From Rhyzopertha dominica (Eukaryota; Arthropoda; Insecta; Coleoptera; Bostrichidae): DNA of 64,000 nt. The notes under the pieces are model-generated. The model was given only the letters and a program-made list of their open reading frames with translations, searched no databases and was not told the origin of the DNA. Numbering within the stretch: position 1 is the stretch's first letter; each line of letters opens with the position of its first letter. The position numbers were made by a program, and so were the translations under genes. Below, piece after piece: positions 1 to 11,072 of the stretch. Where the stretch lies: assembly GCA_025024175.1 (NCBI GenBank), contig QCXZ01000064.1, positions 14,508,001-14,572,000 on the forward strand, given 5' to 3'.

Positions 1-2224
1 AAAAATAATATATAAAGTTTTACTACATCTTTGTAGAGCCTATGTTTAGGAGTTTTCTGTAACAATTAGTACGCTTACGAATAACTAGATATTGTATAAT
101 TACGAATGTTATTGTGACACCGATGCCTACTATAAATTAAAAGAAAATCTTGAAGAGGTACAACACTCACTATGATTTGTTTGAAACTTGTAAACTTAAA
201 CATATCTTACAAAAGATCTACAACTACACTACTCATTGTGCAATTATTATTAACATTAATTACTAATCTTTACAATAACTGTAGCAAAATTTTAGGTAGT
301 TTTTATAGCACACGCAACTAAATTTTATGAACAGATGGCCTACTATCTACTCACTTTTATTCACGCAACTAGCCATGGAGCAAAGAATATCAGTAAACAA
401 GAACGGCCAGTGTTGATAAATTTTGTGGAATGAGTTACAGCGCCATCTGTGAATGTTGTATGTGAACTACATTAATGAAACGACCAGCAGGTGTAGCCGA
501 TAAATCAGAAACTCCGAGTCATACAAATGTCATTTATTTTGACGTTTATTTCTTACCTTAATTTTAAAACCTCGTATCTGCTTTGCCCACTATTTTACAG
601 GAAATTAAGAAAACAATCTTTTTAATTTATGTAAGCATGTCTAATTTAACTTTTTTATATTATGCTGACTGTACGCAAATGTGTACTTCATAAAAAGTTA
701 AGTCAGAAAGGTTTACTTTAAATAACAACTAATAGGGTTGTTTTCTTCGATTCGTGTAAAATAGTGGCAAAGGAAATGCGAGGTTTTAAAAAACTGCGAA
801 TTATTTGAATTGTCGTAAATGTAATTACCAGCAATAAGATTCAAAAACAATGTTTATCTTGCCCCATTGTTTATTATTTATAGTGTGGGAATTACTCTTC
901 TATTTAGTTTATTTTGCTCTGGCATTTAAAAGCAATTAGCTAGAAAGTATTCTCCACATACCACAAATTGTTTGTCCGTTTTACGTGTTCTTCACACATG
1001 GCACCTTCTCTTGGGAAGTGGTGAAATGTGATATTTGAGTTTGTTAAATATTAATTACTACAGTTCTTAACCACACAGTTTTTCTGTGTGATACCTTCGG
1101 CATTTTCGAAACTAACAATTTTAACACTTTTCAAGGTACAAAATTAAAGCAAATGTCTTACCTTCTTCGTATTCAACTTCAATGTCACAATATACTACAT
1201 ACCTACCTGTAACTTTAAACATAAAAATGCCACCAAAAAGGTTAACAGGTTGCAAAATAATAATAACTATAACATATTAAAATATCGTATAAGTAGATAC
1301 GTTGGAAACTTACGACAATTTTTTGCTAGATATCAAAGCGTGACATCAACTTGATTTGAACATACCTTGATTTAAACGCAATCCCGCGTGCATGCGTTAG
1401 CCGTGCTTCACACACAGCACAGAGTGCCATCTATGAATGTTGTATCCATAACAGTAATCGTGTATAGTTGGTTGCAGCAATAGCGTTTACGGTTATCTAA
1501 TAAGAGAGTGTCCACTACCTGCCATGGAGTGACATCGCCTGCATGATTGCCAGATTAATTAAATTTCTTGGCGACTTTTACAGTGGCATGAGGGGATAAA
1601 CTTTCGTATGGCGGCTACTCGCTACTGGTTTTTAGATTTCCAACGAAATGTGTTGCTGTTAAGGTACATTATTATGTGCCATATAAGTAGGTAATGGTGA
1701 ATTCACTCATCAGTCATCACTGTGCAGAGATTATAGTAAAAATCATAGAAATGAAAATAAGTTATACCAGTATTATAAAATAATAAATGCAGATTCGGAG
1801 CTTTTAGGAGATAGTGACATGGCAAATCTTTAACTCCTTAAAAATATGTTGAACACGAAATTAGTTTTTATAGCCCTATCAACTCACTCTCTATTTTTTT
1901 TAAATTACGCTACTAGCTTGAGATCCAGTTAGTAGTAAATCGTAGGAACACATGTAGAGCAAGTTTGTGCTCTTTCAAAGCCAAGTGACCTACATACATA
2001 TCTGTTTGCACTATTTATGGTGGTCTATTCATATGCCATAAAACATATAATGAAACCTTTTACTTTAATAGACCGAAAGCGAAATAGCGATGGTCTACGG
2101 TGAAACATTTGAATTTAGTGATAAATTAAAGCTATTAGGCGAATTGCAATACTTAATGCTTTTTATGTTGCAGGCTTTTAAACATTATATTTGTATTTGC
2201 AAAAATCTTTCTTTAATAATCATA
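1..2224. other. AT-rich DNA without a recognisable gene
   Basis: No reading frame longer than about 90 codons and no known domain is visible on either strand. A short motif (CGCCATCT-TGAATGTTGT) occurs at 441-460 and in variant form at 1424-1444; a third variant lies at 29595-29616. I see no other structure. Confidence 0.6.
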
Positions 2225-3172
2225 TACAGGGTGATTCAGGAGGAAGTGACAATACTTTGGGAAATTGTAGTATTCACAATTCTGAACAAAATAACTGGTA
2301 TCGACTTATTCCCTGAAGCGCTCCGTTTCAGAGATACAATCCTTAGAAGTTGTAATTAAAGAGCCACTTTTTCTGAAATATCTAAGTAATCTAAAAATAC
2401 TCAATATTGAAATTCCGGAAATCATCTTACCTATAGAATAGCACATTTTAATTTTCTTATATTCACTGAGGGGGAGTAGTTACCCTTTTCTTCTCAATAA
2501 CTTTTCATCCCTTAGTGGTTTCACGGTTGTGACCTAATTTTTGAAATCTATAATTCTTCTTGCACAAAAAGTTACTCTCTTTGTATGTTGATAACATTAA
2601 CCGTTTTAGAGATAAACGACATTTTATTCGAACATGTTTAAATTTGTAATCTGAATAAATTTTACTTAATTGTGACAGTAATATCGTTTGTTTCATTTGT
2701 CATAGCCTATATAGCTAATATGATTCGAATATCCCATTTCTGCTTAAGCATATTCAAATAAAATGTCGTTTATCTCGAAAACGGTTAATCTTAACGACAC
2801 AAAAAGAGTAACTTTGTTGTGCAAGAAAAATGACAAATTAAAAAAATTAAATCAGAACCGTGAAACCACTAAGGGGTGAAAAGTTATTGAAAAGAAAAGG
2901 GTAACTACCCTTAAGTTTTCTACCCCTCACTGAATGTAAGAAAATGAAAATGTGTCTAAAATCAGGCTAACACGATTTCCGGAATGTGAAATTTAAATAT
3001 TTCTAGACCACTTAGATATTTCAGAAAACGTGGTTGTTTAAATACAACTTCTAAGGGTTGTATCTCTGAAACCGAGCGCTTTAGGGTATAAGTCGACATG
3101 AGTTCTTTTGTTCAGAATGGTGAATACTACCATTTCCCAAAATATTGTTACTTCCTCCTGAATCACTCTGTA
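2225..3172. mobile_element. 948-bp foldback (long inverted repeat) element
   Basis: The left half (2225 to about 2660) is the imperfect reverse complement of the right half (about 2740-3172). The ends read TACAGGGTGATTCAGGAGG on the left and TACAGAGTGATTCAGGAGG on the right after reverse complementing. Matching inner blocks include the segment around AACTTTTCATCCCTTAGTGG (2500-2520) and its partner near 2865-2885. No transposase is encoded, so this is a non-autonomous hairpin element. TACAGGGTG-type ends are common on mariner-like elements of insects, and a mariner-like transposase remnant follows immediately. A TA target duplication is plausible. Arms differ by point changes and small indels, so it is not recent. 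Confidence 0.75.
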
Positions 3173-3289
3173 TTCCCTACTATTCGGAAGGGAAAAAATG
3201 GGCTAAATTCGAGTTAAAAACTGTTCCTTGACTGCCCAGACTGTTTTATTTGCATCTTGCTTATTAAACTGCTGTAATGTTTTCCATAT

Positions 3290-3926
3290 TATTTAAACAA
3301 GGTGGTGCTCCTCCGCATAGTAAAATGGCTGTCGGTGATTCCTTTTTCCCAAAAAAGCGGGAATTTTTTCTTTGCGTCTATATTAAGTCTAAAGTTTACT
3401 ACTAATTCAACTACATCTGAAAACGCGAGAAATCGAATCCATGTCGCTTTCAGTAAGATTACTCCTGAATTAATTCGGAAAGTTGAAAGGAATGTTAAAG
3501 AAACGGTTTGGTTATATTTTTGAGACGACAAAAGTTATTTTAAACGATATTTTAATGACTAGTTTTATGGTTTCTATCAAGACATGCGCATATCTCGTCT
3601 TTTTTGCTTCAAGGTTTCAAAATTAAAATGTTCATAGCGAAATGTTTTGGTTAATAAGATTTCCATTTAGGGCGTGACTGGTATAATTTGTACCGTATAA
3701 TTCTACGGAAACCCCACGGATAAAACTTACTTCTATTTGCAGAGATAACTGTCACCTTTTTACAAAAAGTCGAATAAGCTTCACGCTGGCAGATTTTACA
3801 CCCTATGTATATTATTTTAAGTGATACAAAATTTAATGAGGAATGCAAAATATAATAAAAAAATAGAAAGTTTCATTTTTAAAACGAAGTTGTGGAAGAA
3901 ATGTATTCACTTGGCTCACCCTGTAT
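3290..3926 (+). pseudogene. Decayed mariner-like transposase, C-terminal part
   Basis: Conceptual translation around 3297-3530 gives a degraded GGAPPHSK motif (compare QQDGAPPH, which carries the second catalytic Asp in DD34D transposases), then KSKVY, then NARNRIHVAFSKITPELIRK in the frame 3302-3523. This order matches the C-terminal third of insect mariner-like transposases, where the last helix pair follows the third acidic residue. Frames change at least once between the GGAPPH and NARNRI parts, so it is dead. A terminal-repeat-like CACCCTGTATG lies at 3918-3928 and probably marks the element end. The adjacent foldback with similar ends may belong to the same family. Confidence 0.55.
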
Positions 3927-3928
3927 GT

Positions 3929-5480
3929 TCTCAGGTTAAAGTAAATGGGAAATAAATGGGTGCTAAGACTTGATGTTATTCTCTTCGGCTATAGTTGTAA
4001 ACGAAAATGATAGAAAATAGCTAACGGTTAGTAAAAAATAGTTTGAGAAGATTTTTGGAACCTGAAGACAATAGATACTACTCATATTTATACGTGCAAC
4101 ACATTTTTGCTTATTACATTTGAAAGATTACCTTTTGAACTATTTGTTTTTCATTTGTAGTTTCGTAGGATTTTTATAATGTATATACAGAAATCTGGTG
4201 ATTTTCTTTCATTTTGAAGAAAAAGCCGCCACTGCCATAAGTATATTTCCCATATCTCGGAAAAAAAATCAATTTAATAGGAGTAGTGTGGTTTAAACAT
4301 GCAGCGTGATCGTATTAGCCCACTTTTGCAGTAGGTGGAACATGGAAGCAATAAGTAAATAATTTGTGAGCGTATCTCCCAGGAGTGTAGCTCTTTAGGA
4401 TACAACCCACATTTTATAGACGGAGAACTTTATAGACTCAGAGTTTATACACGAACTTACACAACCGTAAAATTAAGTGTTACATCCGCGCTTGCTCGTC
4501 TGCTGAGTAAATTTTCTGGGAAGTTCTGGCTGCGAAATTTCTTATACGGGAAAGCATAAGTTTGTTTATCTCTCTTAATAGCGTACCCCCTTGGGGGAAT
4601 GGCACAAAAGGAACCATATTGGACAGAAAGCCGTCAGCATAAAAGAGAAACTTATACCAGCTTCTCTTCCGGTTTATCCTACGGTTTGGCGCATTTGTAT
4701 TCCGACGTCAGTGCTAAAATTTTATCGGAAAGTTCCCCAGTTCAGTTGAATTCGATTTTGTTTGACGATGTCTTGTTTACTGGATCAGATACAACGATCA
4801 CATTATGTACTGTTAAGCGCGATATCTTAATCGATTATAGCAAGGCCGACTAAGATTTATTAGCCAGTGGAAAACGTTCCCACGGTTATTAGGCTGGTGC
4901 GCCATAGACTTTAGTTGCAATACTAATAATAATGTACCGGAGTTGGTAATTTAAGCTTGTGTAAATTTGCTGCGAAATAATTAGGCAGCTCTTTCTTGAT
5001 TGAATTGACGATTGTGAGCTGGCTGGAATAAGCTGTGAGACCTTGATCAAATATTGACTGCTCCACAATGGAGACGAAACTAGAGACGCCAGGTAAGTGC
5101 TTTTGAGGTTCATCTGCTTTTGTCGACCCTGCTTTCTGCTTTTAAGCTTCAACATTATCTCATAAAGAAAATTAACTGAAAACAAAATATTATTTACAAA
5201 ATACTAAGAATTAAAAACCGGTACACTTGAAGACCGTCTCCGGCAGGAACGACGTGTCTAAAGATGCATTTATGCGTAAGTATGTGTAATCAATCGGCCC
5301 CTAACCCTAGTAGCACAAAATATTTAATGAATGTTCATCGGAAATATATCTATTATGTTTCGTAAATACATAAATTTAGACTTAATATTTAGTATAATTA
5401 ACGGTCGTATTAGATTATAATATGTAACGTTATAACAGGATATTCGACCTTTTTCTTCTCTTAAATAATACATTTCATAT
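3929..5480. other. Unassigned DNA with one unsupported 84-codon frame
   Basis: An ATG-initiated frame runs 4599-4853 on the plus strand with balanced composition, but it shows no motif I recognise and no convincing splice context. The rest has no open frame of note and no repeat structure that I can see. Confidence 0.4.
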
Positions 5481-5887
5481 TACGAACCAAGCTTTCAGTG
5501 AATTTTATTCTCACCTTCTTCAGGATTGCTACAAATGGTTACAGTGTAATTTACATGTTTTTATATAAAATTAACTTACAATAAGCGAGATTATATTTGA
5601 TAGCTTCAACTTTAAACTGACAAGTTTCAAAATTTTGTTTGACCTTGTGTCAGACGAATTTTGAGGTTCTTCGTCTTTGGCAAAGATTACAGGTGTAATA
5701 GACACGTCAGACTAAATAACTTTTTGTCAGTGTTTTAAAGCGACAGCGATCTTTCCGAGATAATATTATCTGACAAGTTTGTTTATTTATCCTCATATAT
5801 GAATAGAAAACATATAAATTACATTGTAACCATTTGCAGCAACTCTGAAGAAAGTGAGAATAAAATCCACCAAACACTTGGTTCGTA
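5481..5887. mobile_element. 407-bp inverted element with Penelope-like tails facing outward
   Basis: Terminal inverted repeats of roughly 80 bp run inward from TACGAACCAAG (5481) and CTTGGTTCGTA (ending 5887). Both sides are flanked by ATAT (5477-5480 and 5888-5891), a candidate target duplication. Read outward, each arm contains CTGAAGAA followed by GTGAGAATAAAAT and a CAC complement, a layout resembling the hammerhead-like tail motif of Penelope-like elements (CTGANGA, stem, GAAA). On the left, minus-strand copy, GAAAGC follows the stem (minus strand, near 5489-5494); on the right copy this has decayed to CAAACAC. It could instead be an unrelated MITE; the assignment to Penelope is inference. 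Confidence 0.5.
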
Positions 5888-6428
5888 ATATTGCACTGGT
5901 TCGCTCGTTACCGGGCGTAGTCAGCCTATTAGTTAGGCCACCGTTGATGTTGACGGGATTGTATTGTGGGATGCCGAGTGAATGTTTTTGGTGACTGGTA
6001 TGAATGCGGAAAGACGAACGCGCTTATCAAGGTCTACTTTACTCTACAGGTTGCATCAATCGGTCGGTTTATAGGCGAGGTAAATGCGAGGAACCGCATA
6101 TTGCTCGTAAACCGACTCTCTTGCACTTACAGATGCTTACGAGCCTTTTGTAGCCCTATGAACTCCATCTGAAAAAGGCGCAAGAGAATACCTATAAAAG
6201 TTTGGCGGTATTTTGAACTCCAGATTAAGATTATTTTGTTAGTAGAAATAAGTAATTGATTTTGTTTATCATAGCGGAGTGCTGATGTAAAGTTGCTGTG
6301 TGTAATGATGGCAAAGAAGAAGACTGATCGCGCGGGACTACGAATATCCCGCATTCGTATTAAATTTTTAAATTCTCAACAAATAATTGCAAATGCTGAG
6401 TCATCCAACAAACGCACACTTGATTTAT

Positions 6429-6453
6429 AATATATATATATATATATATATAT
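6429..6453. repeat. (TA)n microsatellite at left edge of the Penelope palindrome
   Basis: About 12 uninterrupted TA units end exactly where the palindromic element begins. AT-rich microsatellites are usual insertion sites for many retroelements. The right flank carries only ATATA. Confidence 0.9.
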
Positions 6454-6526
6454 GAAAAACTAGGTTTCCGGGATCTGCTCCGCGTTGTCAAATGTTGATC
6501 CTCTACTGGACCGTTGAACTGACGAC

Positions 6527-6557
6527 GTTTCGGCACGGTCTCACGTGCCATCTTCAG
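6527..6557 (-). ncRNA. Hammerhead-ribozyme-like motif, left Penelope tail
   Basis: On the minus strand the tail carries CTGAAGA, a 5-bp stem (GGCAC with GTGCC) around an 8-nt loop, then GAAAC and a GTC. This matches the conserved CUGANGA / stem II / GAAA / NUH order of hammerhead ribozymes. Hammerhead motifs with very short stem III are established features of Penelope-like element ends. Stem I pairing is poor in the flanks I checked, so activity is not shown. Confidence 0.45.
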
Positions 6558-6563
6558 GTCTTC

Positions 6564-6602
<39 letters not shown>

Positions 6603-8033
6603 CTGCTCCGCGTTACACGGCTACAACTGACATCCGGTGCTGCTGCTGGTGGTATATATACCCGTCGGGTGCCAGGCTTCGTCGCGCTTGGTTGGCTTCC
6701 TGCTTGACTGGTTATTGGACGGTTGGTGGTTGTTGTTGTCGTCCGTGTCCTTGTTTTTGTATTGAGGGCTGGCTTCCAGGTAGGTGGTAATATTTGTGTA
6801 TCATCTCTTGTATTCAAGCTGTGTGGTCTCCTTTCAATCTCTATGGCTTCTCTGATTATACGTTTGGTTTTGTGTTCGATGCTCGCTATAACTTTGGTGT
6901 TATCGAAGTCTATTCGATGCGAAGTACTTCTCACGTGTTCTGCTAAAGATGACGATGTTTCCATTTTCCTGACAGCATTTTGGTGTTCCTCGCGTCGTAC
7001 GTTAATTCTCCTGTTGGTTTGTCCTACGTAGCTGCCTTCACAATCTTTACATGGGATTTCGTAGACTCCTTGTGCTTCTAGTTCGATCTTCGTCTTCGCA
7101 TTCGGAAGCATCTGGCTTATCTTCCTCGATGTGGTGAACGTGGTCGCAATGTTGTGCTTCTTCAGGACTCTGCTGATTCTCTCTGTAGTTCCTTTGATAT
7201 ATGGTAGGTGAGCTTTGGCTACAGGTTTGGTTTCCTCTTCTGCTGGATCCCTCTGTCGACGTGGTCGTAGCGCCTTTTTGATGTCCTCTCTGGTGAATCC
7301 GTTCTGCTGTAGCGTTGTTTTGGTCCTCTTCATTTCTGTAGGTCTGCTTTCTGTATCCGTTAAGCGTTCCGATCTGGTGACTAGAGTCTTGATTACTGAC
7401 TGCAGTTGGGCTGGATGATGATGCGATTGAGAGTTCAGGTACCGGTTCGTGTGTGTAGGTTTTCGGTACACTGTATACCCTAACTTGTCCTTCTTCTTGG
7501 TTATTAGGACGTCCAGGAATGGTAGCTGGTTATTGTTTTCGATCTCCATTGTAAAAGTTATGTTGTTGTGGATACTATTCAGGTGGTCCATGAATTCCTT
7601 GAGTTTCTCCTCTCCATGGCTCCAGATAACGAAGGTGTCGTCCACGTAGCGTAACCATAATCTTGGTTTCCAGGATGCTGTTCTGATTGCTCTCTCCTCC
7701 AGGTCTTGCATGAACAAGTTCGATATTATCGGCGATAGCGGTGAACCCATCGGTGCTCCCTCGACTTGTTTGTATTTTTGGTCCTTGTAGCTGAAGTAGG
7801 TGTTCTTCAGGCAGTGTTTGGCGAGTTCTACGATGTCCTCCCTTGGCTGATGTTTCTTCCGTATTATCTCAATGGCTTCGTCAACAGGAACGTTGGTAAA
7901 CAGTGAGACGACGTCGAAGCTAACTAGTATGTGTCCTGGTTCTAGCGTTATGTCCTTTATACGCTCGATGAAGTGGCTTGCGTTCTTCACGTAAGATTCG
8001 GCTTCTTCGGCATAAGGTTGAAGTTGTTTCGCT
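6554..8033 (-). CDS. Penelope-like RT / GIY-YIG endonuclease, left copy, 5'-truncated
   Basis: The open frame runs without a stop from the palindrome centre to 6554. It is nominally open to 8110, but residues upstream of VAKQLQPYAEE come from the opposite arm and are not native. Visible in order: RT motif A region (VSFDVVSLFTNVP), motif B (GAPMGSPLSPIISNLF), catalytic YVDD in LRYVDDTF, the thumb-side LPFLDVLI and RKPTHTNRYL, then a GIY-YIG endonuclease beginning GVYEIPCKDCEGSYVGQTNR with Cys pair, and a helix with EAIEIERR. The C-terminal tail holds a run of about 11 Ala coded by the (CTG)12 repeat. Known Penelope proteins are much longer; the N-terminal region is missing, so this copy is not autonomous, but what remains is intact. 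Confidence 0.88.
6565..6600. repeat. (CTG)12 tract, left Penelope arm
   Basis: Twelve CTG units (CAG on the coding strand) near the C-terminal end of the left Penelope frame, read as poly-Ala. The mirror position in the right arm has six units, so the tract length changed after the arms formed. Confidence 0.9.
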
Positions 8034-9516
8034 ACAGGAGCTCGCAAAGCATCTAGCGAAACAACTTCAACCTTATGCCGAAGAAGCCGAATCTTACGTG
8101 AAGAACGCAAGCCACTTCATCGAGCGTATAAAGGACATAACGCTAGAACCAGGACACATACTAGTTAGCTTCGACGTCGTCTCACTGTTTACCAACGTTC
8201 CTGTTGACGAAGCCATTGAGATAATACGGAAGAAACATCAGCCAAGGGAGGACATCGTAGAACTCGCCAAACACTGCCTGAAGAACACCTACTTCAGCTA
8301 CAAGGACCAAAAATACAAACAAGTCGAGGGAGCACCGATGGGTTCACCGCTATCGCCGATAATATCGAACTTGTTCATGCAAGACCTGGAGGAGAGAGCA
8401 ATCAGAACAGCATCCTGGAAACCAAGATTATGGTTACGCTACGTGGACGACACCTTCGTTATCTGGAGCCATGGAGAGGAGAAACTCAAGGAATTCATGG
8501 ACCACCTGAATAGTATCCACAACAACATAACTTTTACAATGGAGATCGAAAACAATAACCAGCTACCATTCCTGGACGTCCTAATAACCAAGAAGAAGGA
8601 CAAGTTAGGGTATACAGTGTACCGAAAACCTACACACACGAACCGGTACCTGAACTCTCAATCGCATCATCATCCAGCCCAACTGCAGTCAGTAATCAAG
8701 ACTCTAGTCACCAGATCGGAACGCTTAACGGATACAGAAAGCAGACCTACAGAAATGAAGAGGACCAAAACAACGCTACAGCAGAACGGATTCACCAGAG
8801 AGGACATCAAAAAGGCGCTACGACCACGTCGACAGAGGGATCCAGCAGAAGAGGAAACCAAACCTGTAGCCAAAGCTCACCTACCATATATCAAAGGAAC
8901 TACAGAGAGAATCAGCAGAGTCCTGAAGAAGCACAACATTGCGACCACGTTCACCACATCGAGGAAGATAAGCCAGATGCTTCCGAATGCGAAGACGAAG
9001 ATCGAACTAGAAGCACAAGGAGTCTACGAAATCCCATGTAAAGATTGTGAAGACAGCTACGTAGGACAAACCAACAGGAGAATTAACGTATGACGCGAGG
9101 AACACCAAAATGCTGTCAGGAAAATGGAAACATCGTCATCTTTAGCAGAACACGTGAGAAGTACTTCGCATCGAATAGACTTCGATAACACCAAAGTTAT
9201 AGCGAGCATCGAACACAAAACCAAACGTATAATCAGAGAAGCCATAGAGATTGAAAGGAGACCACACAGCTTGAATACAAGAGATGATACACAAATATTA
9301 CCACCTACCTGGAAGCCAGCCCTCAATACAAAAACAAGGACACGGACGACAACAACAACCACCAACCGTCCAATAACCAGTCAAGCAGGAAGCCAACCAA
9401 GCGCGACGAAGCCTGGCACCCGACGGGTATATATACCACCAGCAGCAGCACCGGATGTCAGTTGTAGCCGTGTAACGCGGAGCAGAACAGCAGCAGCAGC
9501 AGCAGAGAAGACCTGA
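8032..9516 (+). pseudogene. Penelope-like RT / GIY-YIG, right copy, nonsense mutation
   Basis: Same protein as the left arm, native sequence beginning around LQELAKHLAKQL at about 8032. RT motifs, including YVDD, are identical to the left copy. Two coding changes are visible in the endonuclease: Gly to Asp before SYVGQ, and CGA to TGA at 9091-9093, which stops translation just after RRINV. The frame stays open after the stop to 9516. The C to T change is at a CpG, as expected from deamination. The Ala run is about 5 residues because the CAG tract has 6 units. Confidence 0.88.
9488..9505. repeat. (CAG)6 tract, right Penelope arm
   Basis: Six CAG units at the position mirroring the (CTG)12 tract of the left arm. 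This 18-bp difference accounts for the length difference between the arms. Confidence 0.9.
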
Positions 9517-9549
9517 AGATGGCACGTGAGACCGTGCCGAAACGTCGTC
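9513..9549 (+). ncRNA. Hammerhead-ribozyme-like motif, right Penelope tail
   Basis: Mirror copy of the left motif: CTGAAGA at 9513-9519, GGCAC 9521-9525 pairing with GTGCC 9534-9538 across an 8-nt loop, GAAAC 9539-9543, GTC at 9544-9546 and 9547-9549. A two-base-pair stem III (AC with GT) is possible. The motif points out of the palindrome. Confidence 0.45.
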
Positions 9550-9620
9550 AGTTCAACGGTCCGGTAGAGGATCAACATTTGACAACGCGGAGCAGATCCC
9601 GGAAACCTAGTTTTTCATAT

Positions 9621-10913
9621 AACGCCCGCGGAAGCCTGAAGCAAAACATATATAATACCGTAAACTGTAAACTGACAAACTTATTAGACAGTTAATCAAT
9701 GTGCGATGTATTATTGTAAATAGCACTGGCATATATTCTGTTCTTTAAATGCTAGTAATTACGGTACAAATAAACATAGTATTTTGTTAATTGTTAGCTT
9801 CTAATTGTATTGTTGGGATATTAGAGTGTAAGATAAATATATAAAATACAAAAAAATTAACTTTTTTTGTTCAGTTGCATTAGTTACAGCCAAAAAATGC
9901 ACTCGTAAGTAAAAGCATGTTGCCTACTTGGGTATTTTCTTTTGATTTCATTGTTGCTTTGTCGCTAAACTTTGTGAACTGCGTACTTAATCTGAGTTTT
10001 CTATCAACACTGAGTTTATAGTAATATAATATATCGGGGTACCGATAATATAGAATGTTATAATCAATAAAGATACCATAATATACCTACTGTAACATAG
10101 ACTTTCTGTTTTAAACTTATTTTAACTATTTGTAATAAAAACGGATATAAAGCATAGTCCAAAACAAATTGTAAATTTACATACGTTACATTTATAATTA
10201 TAATAAAATACATTCATGCAATACAATCTTTGATCTTATATGATAAAATATAGTAGGTATGCAACTTTTATTTAACTCCTAAATTACATAAAACCCCAAC
10301 TGTTAATAATTATCATTGAGAATCACACATATAGTGTCTATAGTAGGTAGTCATATGTACGAAAATAAAAAGATAAATTCTAAATAACGAATTGGTTATA
10401 ATAATATTGAATAAAATAGGAAACGAAAATGTTTTATAAAATAAATTACAAAAATATAGTAGGATTGTGAAAGGTGCCATAGCGTACGTGACGAATTTGA
10501 AATGTAAAATACATCTACTACAATAATTGTAACAAGTAGCGCAGGCAATTCTGGTTTATATAATATGAATATACGGCCGTATCTGACGTTTATATGTCCC
10601 TCTTGTTTGGTTTTATATAATTATTACTCATTCTGCTCCCAAGGAAACTTATAAATCGAATCCACAAACATAGTTATTCGAAATATTGTGCAATATGTTT
10701 CGTAGGTACTTCTGCATGCCATGTATTGCATTAGTGTATGATACACGCGCCCATAAGAACTGTGATCTAAGCGAGAGGGAGTGAGGCGCCCCGTGACGTA
10801 ACTGTGTCCTATTGGCTGGAGCTCGAATGCTGCAACCTGTAGTAGTCGAATAGACCTTGAAGCAGACCAAGAATCGTCCATTGCACATTTAAAGTCAAGC
10901 CACACGAGGAATT
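9621..10913. other. AT-rich DNA, no gene recognised
   Basis: Mostly AT-rich sequence without structure. A less AT-rich block at about 10620-10905 holds two overlapping minus-strand frames of 79 and 93 codons, but neither shows a known motif and I do not call a gene. Confidence 0.5.
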
Positions 10914-10935
10914 TAATAATAATAATAATAATAAT
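10914..10935. repeat. (TAA)n tail of the CR1-like LINE
   Basis: About seven TAA units at the 3' end of the minus-strand LINE. A longer tract of the same unit ends the related element at 15867. Confidence 0.85.
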
Positions 10936-11072
10936 TTATTCCATAGAAGATACTATAAAAGCGTGGAACAAGTCAAGTATATGTACATTATGTTTGTACG
11001 ACAAATTTGTAAATACAACAACAGAATACAACATTTAACAAGAATACACGAAATCATAAATAATTATACAGG

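Larger units (their letters stand above)
6454..9616. mobile_element. Head-to-head dimer of 5'-truncated Penelope-like elements
   Basis: Two arms of about 1.57 kb are near-perfect reverse complements: left 6454-8034, right 8054-9616, separated by a 19-bp spacer (8035-8053). Outer ends read GAAAAACTAGG and CCTAGTTTTTC and are flanked by ATAT on both sides. Each arm codes for the RT and GIY-YIG parts of a Penelope-like element, N-terminus toward the centre, tail outward. The spacer continues the right copy's reading frame (ELAKH), so the right copy is about 20 bp longer and the left copy is joined to it head to head. Inverted, 5'-truncated copies are a known insertion product of this class. Confidence 0.9.

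Noticed and set aside
6723..7649. Plus-strand frames over the left Penelope arm, and minus-strand frames 8439-9578 over the right arm
   Set aside because: They are antisense shadows of the Penelope coding strand; the palindrome makes each appear twice.
8034..8110. N-terminal 20 or so residues of the nominal left Penelope frame
   Set aside because: They are translated from the opposite arm after crossing the centre and are not part of the protein.
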